Shown piece by piece: positions 22,870 through 33,131 of a stretch of DNA of 64,000 bases. The DNA comes from Cyprinodon diabolis. Taxonomy: Eukaryota; Chordata; Actinopteri; Cyprinodontiformes; Cyprinodontidae. The stretch's first letter is position 1, and every line of letters starts with the position of its first letter. The position numbers and the translations under genes were made by a program. The notes beneath the pieces were generated by a model. That model ran no database searches and was not told the origin of the DNA. It saw only the letters and a program-made list of their open reading frames with translations. The stretch spans positions 23,713,501 to 23,777,500 of the forward strand of contig CM060070.1 of assembly GCA_030533445.1 (NCBI GenBank), written 5' to 3'.

Positions 22870-24210
22870 TTAGGTGTGTTGAAATACGAAGTTGTGTATG
22901 ATTTTTTTTTAACCACAATTCAAGATCATTTAAGTCTTTTCAAAACCAAGTATCTTGGGCACATCATCACAGAAAATCTGTCAGACGATGATGGTATCTG
23001 TAGACAATGTAGATTGTTGTATGCTCAAGCTAATACCCTTGCTCGTTGTTGGGATCTGGAGAAGTTCCACCTTTCTCCAGCAGAGTGCGCCATGGATCCT
23101 CCTGAGCTGAGCCTTCTACACACTTGAGGCGCATCTCATCATCAGAGGATCCTTCAGTATATAACCGGCCTTCAGACCTTGCCTCAACGCCGCAGTGTTT
23201 ATCCAGTTTGGTTAGCACCTGAGCCTAGCTTCTTCTGAGAACCTTTGTTGCTCCTGATTCCTGATTGGATTCTAATCCCTCTTTGTCTCTGCTTTCAGGA
23301 ATCCACTTTTTCCTTGTAAGCTCTGGATGAGCTTAACCTGCCGCGCCAGCCCTCTGAGCCAAACCTGAAGACCCTTCTCTGGATTCTCATGCAGCTCTGG
23401 ACTAAGAGCTGGAAACCCAAAGCCAAGGTCTGCCCTCACGCTAGAAGTAAGACGCTGAAGCGGTTATTGGACTCTGCTGAACTAAACAGTCTCTGGACCC
23501 AACAGTTCCTCTCTCAAAGCCAAACCCGGACACCTCAAGGTATAAATCTGAAACTCTCAAACTCAGACTCATCTGCTCCCAAGCTAACTGAACTGTCATC
23601 CTCACAGACTCCAGTGAACCTGTCCCCAGGCCTGAACCAGTTCCTGTGTTTATTCCATGTGCTTGTGCTCAATAAAACTTGTTAAACTTTTCATCTGTTT
23701 CCGTGGTGTTCTGCATACTGGGCTTTTCTGAAACCCATCATGACACTCGTAAATTCGTTGCATGTACTGATAAAGTCAAAGTGGAACTGTTTAATGCATA
23801 TTGTACCTCTCACCTGTGGACTACATATAGAAAAATCAACCTGCAAAGGCTGGAGGTGGCCTATAATGATGCTATGTGGGTACTTTTGAAAAGGCCAAGA
23901 TGGTCCAGTGCAAGTGAGTTGTTTGTCAAAGCAAGAGTCAATATCCTACAAGCTGCTTTACGAAAGTTAATGTATAAGTTTATTTGTGGGTTAAATGCAT
24001 CTGGAAATGATATTATCTTGTCGCTTACTGATACTACACGTAGTGCAATCCGATATCAGTCTAAGGTTTGGAGAAATGGAATTTCTGTCTTCTTAAAGCT
24101 TAAAGCTCCTATTTAGTCGATAATGGTACTTGTATTGTGCTTTTTATTATTAACAATTTTTACCTTATTTTATGTATGTATTTATTGGACCATGAGTCCG
24201 GAATAAAGTT

Positions 24211-24211
<1 letters not shown>
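22870..24211 (+). pseudogene. 5'-truncated LINE, C-terminal part of reverse transcriptase, split by a solo LTR
   Basis: Before the LTR the frame reads KTKYLGHIITENLSDDDG and RQCRLLYAQANTLAR. After the LTR it resumes with KFVACTDKVKVELFNAYCTS and LQRLEVAYNDAMWVLL, then ALRKLMYKFI. The K-Y-L-G-H-I-I block and the following basic helices are the thumb and C-terminal region of a CR1/L2/Rex1-superfamily reverse transcriptase. The two halves fit together in frame if the LTR and one copy of its 5-bp duplication are ignored. The element ends with gaataaagtttta and then a (TATC)n tail. Everything upstream of the thumb is absent. Confidence 0.72.
23047..23745 (+). mobile_element. Solo LTR (699 bp) of the chromovirus family found at 27549-33126
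   Basis: It begins TGTTGGGATCTGG and ends CATCATGACA, has exactly the same length as the two LTRs of the full element, and is flanked by the 5-bp target duplication CTCGT (23042-23046 and 23746-23750). A TATA box lies at 23158-23164, and the presumed transcript start GCCGCAGTGTT is at 23189-23199. By eye I count about 13 differences from the right LTR at 32428-33126. It is what remains after recombination between the two LTRs of an insertion into the LINE. Confidence 0.97.
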
Positions 24212-24287
<76 letters not shown>

Positions 24288-24376
24288 CATCCATCCATCC
24301 ATCCATCCATCCATCCATCCATCCATCCATCCATCCATCCATCCATCCATCCATCCATCCATCCATCCATCCATCC

Positions 24377-24447
<71 letters not shown>
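24212..24447. repeat. Compound microsatellite (TATC)n-(CATC)n-(TATC)n
   Basis: The tetranucleotide array starts as ATCT, changes to ATCC at about 24286-24378 and returns to ATCT. It directly follows the LINE 3' end and presumably grew from its tail. Confidence 0.98.
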
Positions 24448-26194
24448 CAATTAATATCACATGAGATAAAATCATTATTCAGAATCTTGAATAGAAGTAA
24501 ATTGGAATAAAAAAAAAAAAAAACAGAAAAAGAAAAAAAAAATGTTTGTGAGGTCTACGTAGCCACACCATCACTTAACAGAATGTTAGATTTTGGTCTC
24601 ACATGAGAACACATCGTGGTGACCTTAGCCTCCTGGAGCTACATGTTGCCCGTAGGGGTGCAGCTGGCAGGCAATGATTGGGATCAGCTGCTTCTGCTGG
24701 ATATGCCTGAGGTCAGACATTGAAGTTCAGGGAGAGGATGATGGGAGTGACACAACAGCCAAGATTTCTTGCTTCAGCTGTATGATCCGGTGTGCAATCA
24801 CAGATTATTAGACGTTTCGATATGGTAAAGACCAGAGAGCACAAAATGTTTTGGTAAAAAGAAACTGATTTAAGAATAATTAATTAATTTAAATTTGAAC
24901 CAATTATTTATCCATATATTTCTTACACACGTTTTGATACTAATAGACACTGTTTTGGCCCGTAATTGTTGCTATTTTTCCAGGTAGGTTATTTTAATTT
25001 TTCCAGTTTCTTTTCAGGTATACCACTTTCTAGGGTACCCTTACTGTACCAAAACAGGCTGGGTGGTGATTGCGCCCTATTTTGTTGACTGATGTAAATC
25101 AGGGTGGCATATGGCATCAAAATGTACCAACTGCACTATCAGCAGTAAGAGCTACTAAATTTGTATGACCCTCACCATTTCAGATTATTTCTATGGGTCC
25201 TCATATTAATCTAAGCCATGTTGCTACCAGTTATCTAGATTACCCAACCTAGAACTACTTGAAGCTAAAAAAACAAAGCAACTTCTCATCAAAACTTTTC
25301 TAAACACCATTGTTTCACTCCTAAGTCACGGTCAATCTAGAAGATAATTTCATTTTTTAATTTAGCTTTAATTGTGGTGTAATAAAGCAAAATCATATGG
25401 TTAAATGAACAGGTTATATTGCCCAAAGAGGCATATTTTGTCATAAATTCCACATGGACTCTGCTCAGGCCTTTGTGGGCCATTAACTCCAGGTAATCAG
25501 TTGCAGCTTCCCAGCTGAAAATCCACCAGCTTATTTTAAACTGTTTTCCAGCTGAGATAACTAAGCACAGCTGTAATGTATCCCTCCCTATTTTATGGCA
25601 TTTTATGTTCCCCAGTACATTGCCCTTTTCACACGCAATTGACTCCTCATCTCCATTTTAGACTCATTAGTAGATCTTGCAGGACATTTTGCCTCATATT
25701 CCTGAATTTTCGAAGATATGCTCAAAGTAGAATGCTTTCACTTCATTTCTTTTTATAAATGGTCTGTGTGAAAATAGAATATAATCATTTAGACTAATAA
25801 TATTAGCTTAATATTACTTCATCAACCAACACCATAGTTTTAGTTTATTGTAAGTTACATTAGTCATTACTTTAGGAAATTTCTGTGGCTCTCTGTTTTT
25901 TTTAAGCTTCATCCAATAATAACAAAAAAAAAGAAAAATAATGTTTGATGTTTGAGCCCCTTAGCAGAAGTCTCCACTCTTTTACTGGTATAATAAAGTT
26001 CAGGATTCTAACTGTAATGTTTTTTTTATACTCTGCTGTGCTGTAGTAATTTGTCAACTTCTTATAGTAAAAATGTGTACAGAAGCCTTACCGGCAATGT
26101 GTGGAAAGAGGCCAATTTCCCTGAAGCCTGAATTAGTAGAACATGTAAATTTTTACTTTCAGACATAAATATTACTATTTTCCATCAATTTTCT
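24448..26194. other. No gene recognised
   Basis: Intergenic AT-rich sequence with A-rich runs near 24510-24540. Nothing further can be supported. Confidence 0.45.
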
Positions 26195-26390
26195 GTCATG
26201 CTTTAGCCCAGCTGGGGTCGCGCGGGGTGCTGGTGCCTATCTACAGCTGTCTACGGGCAGGAGGTGAAGTACACCCTGGGCAGGTTGCCAGTCTATCACA
26301 GGGCAACAGAGAGACAAACAGGACAAACAACCATTCATGCACACACACTCACACCTAAGGAGAATTTAGAGAAACCTGATATTTTTCCTT
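26195..26390 (-). repeat. Interspersed repeat 3' end, minus orientation
   Basis: The plus strand reads cagctggggtcgcgcggggt, then gctggtgcctatctacagc, accctgggcaggttgccagtc, and acacacactcacacctaagg. This is the reverse complement of the same repeat end as at 20005 and 61570. The copy is longer here and includes the 'attcatgcacacacactcacac' stretch. Confidence 0.7.
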
Positions 26391-27548
26391 CTCAATAAAA
26401 AAAAAAATTCCTCAACCATATTTAATTTCCTGAACTCTCTACTGAGAGTTTATCTTTCTCTCTCTTAAATCTGAGCTGTGGTAAACATAATAAAAAAGTT
26501 ATACTAATTCCGTATTGAAGAGGTTTTCAGCCTGACTAGCTGCTTCTACATCCCTAGGTGTAGGAGGGACATCAGTTCCCTCTTACCTGCTTATATATGA
26601 AGGATCCTGGTTGTAGTGGGGTTTTAGCAAGCTTTAGGCAAACACTGAATATTTAAATTCTGGTGATTATTTATGCTGCATGTCTCTGCACACAGGGTTA
26701 ATTTGAATAAAAATAGGGTGTGTAACATTGGTTGAGCTGAAAATGGCATATTTGCTGTTGCATGCGCCCTAATGCAAGCCTGGTTAAAAGCCCTAGAATG
26801 AAACAACAGGTTTTCTTTCTTTTATGGCATGCTCATGAATATTTAGATGAGCTGTGTGCTGATTGGTTGGTTTACAATGAGCACAGCTGCTGAGCAAAGA
26901 CGCATTATAGCAACAAGCAATCTCTCACTGTAACATCAAATTGTTGATATGGTAGGGTGACCAGACATCCTCTTTTTCCTGGACATGAAACACGAAAATA
27001 GTATAACAATACGCCTGTTATTATCAGAGTAAGATATTGAGGCTGTAGAATGATGATCCCTATGGTCTAATGAAATAAAAAAGTGATTAAAAAAATAGAA
27101 AAACAATTAAGGCGAGAATAATAAATTCAGCCACAGCTGGGACCGAACCCTCAACCTTTAGAACTGCAGACCATTCATCCTACCCTCTACGCTATCAGCT
27201 CGCAACACGTAAAAACCCTCCCAGTCTGCTCATTGACCTATCTAATCCTGACTCATGGGACGCCTAAATGGGGTCAGACTGCCACCTAGTGGCTATAGTA
27301 GTCACATGTTTTTCACGCAATTCGTGAAACACGGGGAGCGTGAGTGATGTGTCCATTTCCAACCAGCACCCACTGTATTCATACATAAAATAATGTCCGG
27401 GGGGAATTTCAAAATCGTCTGTGATTTTGGTCGACTACAGCCCTAGCTTATTTTCAATAGAGAAACTGCCTGCTTTGTAAATATTGTAGAAGTAAACAAA
27501 CCGTATGTATATTTCGGGGTGTGACAAAAGTACAGGCCAGAACCAAAC
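26391..27548. other. No gene; contains fragments of interspersed repeats
   Basis: At about 26952 the phrase gtagggtgaccagacatcct resembles the end of a common vertebrate DNA repeat. A tRNA-like segment at 27134-27202 is listed separately. The right edge abuts the left LTR of the chromovirus. Confidence 0.4.
27134..27202 (-). repeat. tRNA-like SINE head
   Basis: On the minus strand the sequence has an A-box-like TAGCGTAGAGG, then a CTGCAGT loop-like segment, then the B-box GGTTCGGTCCC and a closing CAGC, in tRNA order and spacing. The anticodon stem pairs poorly, so I read it as a tRNA-derived repeat and not a working tRNA gene. Confidence 0.4.
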
Positions 27549-28247
27549 TGTTGGGATCTGGAGAAGTTCCACCTTTCTCCAGCAGAGTGCGCCATGGATC
27601 CTCCTGAGCTGAGCCTTCTACACACCTGAGGCGCATCTCATCATCAGAGGATCCTTCAGTATATAACCGGCGTTCAGACCTTGCCTCAACGCCGCAGCGT
27701 TTATCCAGTTTGGTTAGCACCTGAGCCTAGCTTCTTCTGAGATCCTTTGTTGCTCCTGATTCCTGATTGGATTCTAATCCCTCTTTGTCTCTGCTTTCAG
27801 GAATCCAGTTTTTCCTTGTAAGCTCTGGATGAGCTTAACCTGCCGAGCCAGCCCTCTGAGCCAAACCTGAAGAGCCTTCTCTGGATTCTCATGCAGCTCT
27901 GGACTAAGAGCTGGAAACCCAAAGCCAAGGTCTGCCCTCATGCTAGAAGTAAGACGCTGAAGCGGTTATTGGACTCTGCTGAACAAAACAGTCTCTGGAC
28001 CCAACAGTTCCTCTCTCAAAGCCAAACCCGGACACCTCAAGGTATAAACCTGAAACTCTCAAACTCAGACTCATCTGCTCCCAAGCTAACTGAACTGTCA
28101 TCCTCATAGACTCCAGTGAACCTGCCCCCAGGCCTGAACCAGTTCCTGTGTTTATTCCATGTGCTTGTGCTCAATAAAACTTGTTAAACTTTTCATCTGT
28201 TTCCGTGGTGTTCTGCATACTGGGCTTTTCGGATACCCATCATGACA
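27549..28247 (+). repeat. 5' LTR of the chromovirus
   Basis: 699 bp. A TATA box (tatataa) lies at 27660-27666, and the inferred RNA start at 27691 is 31 bp downstream. The first 11 bases of the inferred transcript here are GCCGCAGCGTT, one base different from the right and solo LTRs (T to C). A polyadenylation signal AATAAA lies near the 3' end, around 28172. Confidence 0.95.
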
Positions 28248-29303
28248 GAACACTGCGGCCACACACAAGGCCCAGCAGATCACCTCCGTCGTCGGTTGGA
28301 GGAGCAAGATGCTCAAATCCAGGGACAAACTCAAACCCTCCGTGAGTTGCATTGCATGGTCAATCACCATAATCAGATGCTTCAGAGTTATGCTAACTAC
28401 ATGAGCAGTGCTAATGCCACGCCGGCAGCACAACCATTTCCGGGTCCAGTTCCGCCTCCGAGGTCACCGGCGGTGACGTCATCACCCGAGTTCCGCCCTA
28501 GTCTTCCTGAGAAATTTTCAGGTAATATGAAGGACTGTAAAGGATTTTTGTTTCAATGTCGTTTAATTTTCCAAAACTCTCCTGGCAGTTTCCCAACTGA
28601 TCAAAAGAAAATAACTTTTATTCTGTCCCAACTGACTGGAAGAGCCCTTGAGTGGGCTGAGGCAAGGTTTGCCTCCTAAGAAAGCCTCAGCTGTCATTAC
28701 ACAGATTTTGTTTCTGAATTCTCTCAAGTATTTAACCAAGAAACTGATCAAACCATTGACTCTCGTGCTCTTTTGAACCTAAAACAGGGAAATTCTTCTG
28801 TAGCGGATTTCTCCATTAACTTCTGGGTCAAAGCCGCAGCTTCCGGATGGAATCAAATTGCTCTAAAGAGTGCTTATTTCATGGTTTTAAACGAAAGCAT
28901 CAAGGATGAACTAGCAACCCTCGACGAACCTGCAACACTTGAAGAATTAATCCGCCTGACAATTAGGCTGGATAACAGGATCCGAGCTAGAAACAGCTCC
29001 AAACCAAAGAATCAAGGTTCTTTTGTCTCTGCCCCTGCTTCTAATAATGTAACTGTTTTTTCTGCTCCCACAGAGCTCGTTGCCAAGCCGAGGTCTAAGA
29101 CCCAGTCTCTCCCTTTGCCAGTTCAGGCCTCTCATACAGTGGATACTGAATCCGAACCCATGCAGGTTGGACATACGAGGCTAACCCCTGAGGAAAGGCT
29201 AAGACGTTTCAGGGGAAAGCAATGTATCTACTGTGGTGAGAGTGGCCGTTTCATCGCTTCATGCCCAGCTAAATCAAAAGCCGGGGCCCGTCAGAGGATC
29301 TGA
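28242..29303 (+). pseudogene. gag of the chromovirus, interrupted
   Basis: Gag packages the element RNA. The frame opens at an ATG whose first six bases are the last six of the 5' LTR. It has a coiled N-terminal stretch (residues about 10-50), a proline-rich linker, and a capsid-like block ending at [11 protein letters not shown]. An in-frame TAA at 28677-28679 then interrupts it. The same frame resumes with a second capsid part (28773 on) and a single zinc knuckle near the C-terminus (C-I-Y-C...C). In this knuckle the usual histidine position is Arg (SGRFIASC), so zinc binding would be impaired. It ends at a TGA at 29301-29303. The next domain lies in the -1 frame, as in sushi-type elements, but I saw no convincing slippery heptamer. 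Confidence 0.85.
28249..28259 (+). promoter_or_regulatory. Self-primer binding site of the chromovirus
   Basis: AACACTGCGGC starts one base after the 5' LTR. Its reverse complement, GCCGCAGTGTT, occurs in the right and solo LTRs exactly 31 bp downstream of the TATA box, at the expected RNA 5' end. That geometry is the proposed self-priming mode of the Tf1/sushi group. No tRNA 3'-end match is evident here. Confidence 0.75.
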
Positions 29304-32300
29304 GGAGTCTGACGGGCCATTCTATCTCTGTGAAATCTCCTCGTCTTATGCTCCCAGCCACCTTGTTCTTCTCAGATCAGAATCTAACACTATCTGCCTT
29401 CATCGATTCAGGCTGTGAACGGAATTTGATTGACTCCAACTTGGCTCAGCAGCTACAAATTGAAACTATTCCTCTAAACCAGCCACTCTGTGTCTCCGCT
29501 ATTGATGGGAAGAGACTCCACCAGGTTACCCACCAAACGCAACCCCTCGAGCTGTTAATCTCAGGTAACCATCGTGAAACCTTAACATTTTTTTGTTCTT
29601 CCCTCTGCATGTTCTCCTCTGGTGCTTGGTTTTGAGTGGCTGGAACGACATAACCCCCATATTAACTGGAAAGATCACCATATTGAATCTTGGTCGACCT
29701 CTTGTCATGAAACATGCCTCCGTTCGGCAGCTCCCACTGTGAGGTCTCCTAGAGGCGGGGGGGAGATGGACTCTCCTGACCTTACTTCTGTCCCTTCCGA
29801 GTACCATGATCTAGCTCCCGTCTTCAGTAAGGTCAGTGCTACGTCCCTTCCACCTCACAGACCATATGATTGTGCGATTGAACTATTACCAGGAGCTCCC
29901 CTACCCAGCAGTAGACTATACAATATTTCCAAACCAGAACGTGAGACAATGGAGAAATATATTAACGAGTCATTAGCTGCTGGGATAATCCGTCCCTCTT
30001 CTTCTCCGCTGGGTGCTGGTTTCTTTTTTGTTGGCAAAAAGGATGGTTCACTAAGACCTTGTATCGACTACAGAGGCCTGAACCAAATAACTGTTAAGAA
30101 TAAGTACCCACTTCCATTGCTAGCATCAGCCTTCGAACCAGTACAAGGGGCTACTGTCTTTACTAAGCTCGACTTAAGGAACGCTTATCACCTTCTCAGG
30201 ATAAGAGATGGAGATGAATGGAAGACAGCCTTTAAGACTCCCTTAGGCCAGTTCGAATATCTAGTCATGCCTTTTGGCCTCACTAATGCCCCTGCATGCT
30301 TTCAAGTCTTGGTAAACGATGTTCTCAGAGACTTTTTAAATGTATTTGTTTTCATCTACATCGATGACATCCTGATTTATTCTAAAGATCTTTCTGAACA
30401 TAAGAAACATGTCCGCCTGGTCCTGCAAAGATTATTAGAAAACAAACTTTTTGTTAAAGCCGAAAAATGCGAGTTTCATCAACAATCAGTCACCTTTTTG
30501 GGGTTTGTGCTCGAGGGTGGGCAGGTTAAGCCTTCTGAAGAAAAGATAAAAGCAGTTTTGGAGTGGCCGGTACCTGAAAACCGTAAACAGCTGCAGAGAT
30601 TCCTGGGTTTCGCCAATTTTTACCGAAGATTTATCAGGAATTACAGTCAGACAGCTCTTCCTCTAACTTCTCTAACTTCAGTCAAAAAGACCTTCCAGTG
30701 GACCCCCGAAGCACAAAATGCATTTGACAAACTTAAGACTTTGTTTTCCAGAGCCCCTGTGTTAATCCAGCCCGATCCAACCAAGCAATTCATCCTTGAA
30801 GTGGACGCTTCCGACTCTGGTGTAGGAGCAGTATTATCCCAAAGACTCGACACAGATCAAAGAGTTCACCCATGTGCCTTCTTTTCTCATAGACCTTCCC
30901 CTGCTGAACAAAACTACGACGTTGGTGACCGCGAACTCTTGGCCATCAAACTGGCATTGGAGGAGTGGAGACACTGGCTAGAGGGAGCTGAGCACCCGGT
31001 TCTTGTATGGACTGATCACAAGAACCTAGCCTACATCCAGTCTACCAAACAAGCCAATCCTCGTCAGTCAAGGTGGTCTCTTTTCTTCTCTCGCTTCAAT
31101 CTCATAATCTCTTACAGACCCGGATCCAAGAACATCAAACCCGATTCTCTCTGTCGTCTTTATTCCGTTGATCAATCCAAGACGCCTGAACCTGTTCTTC
31201 CCGCTTCCTGCACCGTTGGAGTGGTTACCTGGGAAATCACCGACCTCATCAATTCTGCCCTGGCTTCTGAACCTGACCCAGGTAACGGTCCTCCAAACAG
31301 AACTTATGTCCCTTCCTCAGTCAGATCCCGCCTGATACAATGGATGTACACAGCCAAATTTTCCGCTCATCCGGGGGTGAGCAGAACATTCGCCTTAATT
31401 TCTAGACGTTTCTGGTGGCCTACCCTGCACTAGGACGTCAAGGAATATGTTTTGGCTTGCTCAACCTGCGCCAGAAACAAAACCTCACATCAACCACCCT
31501 CAGGTATGTTGCATCCTCTTCCAGTTCCCTCTCGTCCCTGGTCTCACATCGCTATCGACTTCGTCACTGGTCTCCCCATCTCCCGAGGTATGTCTACAAT
31601 ATTCACCATCGTCTACAGATTCTCGAAGTCTTGCCATTTGATCCCCCTCAGGAAACTACCCACGGCCTTCCAGACCGCCCAGCTCCTGATTAAACACGTT
31701 TTTCGTCTCCATGGAATCCCCCAGGAAATCCTTTCCGCCCACAACTCTCTCAAATCTGCTTCCACCGGCCAGTCACCTTTCCAGGTTAGTCTCGGATATC
31801 AACCCCCTCTTTTCCCAGCAGACGAGAGAGAGATTTTGGTTCAATCAGTCAACCACCACATCCGCCGATGTCAACGCATCTGGAGAGACACCATCGCCAC
31901 TCTCAACCGCTCCTCTGAAACAACCAAACGCTTCGCTGACTCAAGGAGACGTCCTGCCCCAGAGTTCACCGTTGGTCAGGAGGTATGGCTCTCCACTCGG
32001 GACATCCCCCTCAAGAGGATGTCTCGCAAACTATCTCCTAGGTACATCGGTCCATACAAGATTACCCAAGTGATTAATCCTTCAGCCATACGCCTGCAAC
32101 TTCCCCCGACTCTTCGCATCCATCCCACGTTTCACGTCTCCCAGGTCAAGCCAGTGGTCTCTAGCTCTTTGTGCCCTCCATCCGACTCCCCTCCACCCGC
32201 CCTGGAAGTCGATGGACATCCAGCTTTCACCGTCCGCCGGATCGTGGACACCCGTCGGCGAGGTCGCGGTTGGCAGTACCTCGTTGATTGGGAGGGCTAC

Positions 32301-32416
32301 GTCCGGAGGATGGCCAGTGGGTTCCTGGCTCCTACATCCTCGACCCGTCTTTGATCGAGGAGTATGAGCGCTCCCTTCCGTCTACATCTTCTGGACCACC
32401 AAGAGGCGGTCGTTGA
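29304..32416 (+). pseudogene. pol of the chromovirus (protease, RT, RNase H, integrase, chromodomain), disrupted
   Basis: The protease is in the -1 frame relative to gag, with the D-S-G catalytic triplet in FIDSGCERNLID near 29402. The frame then changes at a T-run at about 29588-29596. From 29622 reverse transcriptase shows [12 protein letters not shown], the YIDDIL catalytic box and [12 protein letters not shown]. RNase H follows with [16 protein letters not shown] and [10 protein letters not shown]. Integrase has its zinc-binding region (ending CSTCARNK) and the first catalytic Asp (AIDFVTGLP), with an in-frame TAG at 31431-31433. An in-frame deletion at about 31736 then removes the part that should carry the second Asp and the Glu. 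The chromodomain ([20 protein letters not shown]) is frameshifted at about 32298. The last codon in that shifted frame overlaps the polypurine tract. Confidence 0.9.
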
Positions 32417-32424
32417 GAGGGGGG
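32415..32424 (+). promoter_or_regulatory. Polypurine tract
   Basis: GAGAGGGGGG lies three bases upstream of the 3' LTR, where plus-strand DNA synthesis would be primed. Confidence 0.85.
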
Positions 32425-32427
32425 TAC

Positions 32428-33126
32428 TGTTGGGATCTGGAGAAGTTCCACCTTTCTCCAGCAGAGTGCGCCATGGATCCTCCTGAGCTGAGCCTTCTAC
32501 ACACCTGAGGCGCATCTCATCATCAGAGGATCCTTCAGTATATAACCGGCCTTCAGACCTTGCCTCAACGCCGCAGTGTTTATCCAGTTTGGTTAGCACC
32601 TGAGCCTAGCTTCTTCTGAGATCCTTTGTTGCTCCTGATTCCTGATTGGATTCTAATCCCTCTTTGTCTCTGCTTTCAGGAATCCAGTTTTTCCTTGTAA
32701 GCTCTGGATGAGCTTAACCTGCCGAGCCAGCCCTCTGAGCCAAACCTGAAGAGCCTTCTCTGGATTCTCATGCAGCTCTGGACTAAGAGCTGGAAGCCCA
32801 AAGCCAAGATCTGCCCTCATGCTAGAAGTAAGACGCTGAAGCGGTTATTGGACTCTGCTGAACAAAACAGTCTCTGGACCCAACAGTTCCTCTCTCAAAG
32901 CCAAACCCGGACACCTCAAGGTATAAACCTGAAACTCTCAAACTCAGACTCATCTGCTCCCAAGCTAACTGAACTGTCATCCTCACAGACTCCAGTGAAC
33001 CTGCCCCCAGGCCTGAACCAATTCCTGTGTTTATTCCATGTGCTTGTGCTCAATAAAACTTGTTAAACTTTTCATCTGTTTCCGTGGTGTTCTGCATACT
33101 GGGCTTTTCGGAAACCCATCATGACA
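32428..33126 (+). repeat. 3' LTR of the chromovirus
   Basis: 699 bp, TG...CA. The TATA box is at 32539-32545 and the inferred RNA start GCCGCAGTGTT at 32570-32580. It is immediately followed by the right copy of the CAAAC duplication. Confidence 0.96.
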
Positions 33127-33131
33127 CAAAC

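Larger units (their letters stand above)
27549..33126 (+). mobile_element. Complete-length Ty3/gypsy chromovirus (Tf1/sushi-type), internally broken
   Basis: The 5.6-kb element has two 699-bp LTRs (27549-28247 and 32428-33126), both TG...CA, and a perfect 5-bp target duplication CAAAC (27544-27548 and 33127-33131). A self-priming-type primer site lies at 28249-28259 and a polypurine tract at 32415-32424. Between them are gag with one zinc knuckle, an aspartic protease, reverse transcriptase, RNase H, integrase and a C-terminal chromodomain, which is the chromovirus order. By eye the LTRs differ at about 7 of 699 positions, so the insertion is fairly recent. The coding region has several lesions and cannot make an active element alone. 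Confidence 0.95.

Noticed and set aside
27134..27202. Functional tRNA gene
   Set aside because: The A and B boxes are present but the anticodon stem pairs poorly. A tRNA-derived repeat is more likely.
28172..28242. Host gene exons made of LTR sequence (98-residue frames starting MQLWTKSWKPKAK in all three LTRs)
   Set aside because: The same frame occurs in every LTR copy because the copies are nearly identical; there is no sign that it is translated.
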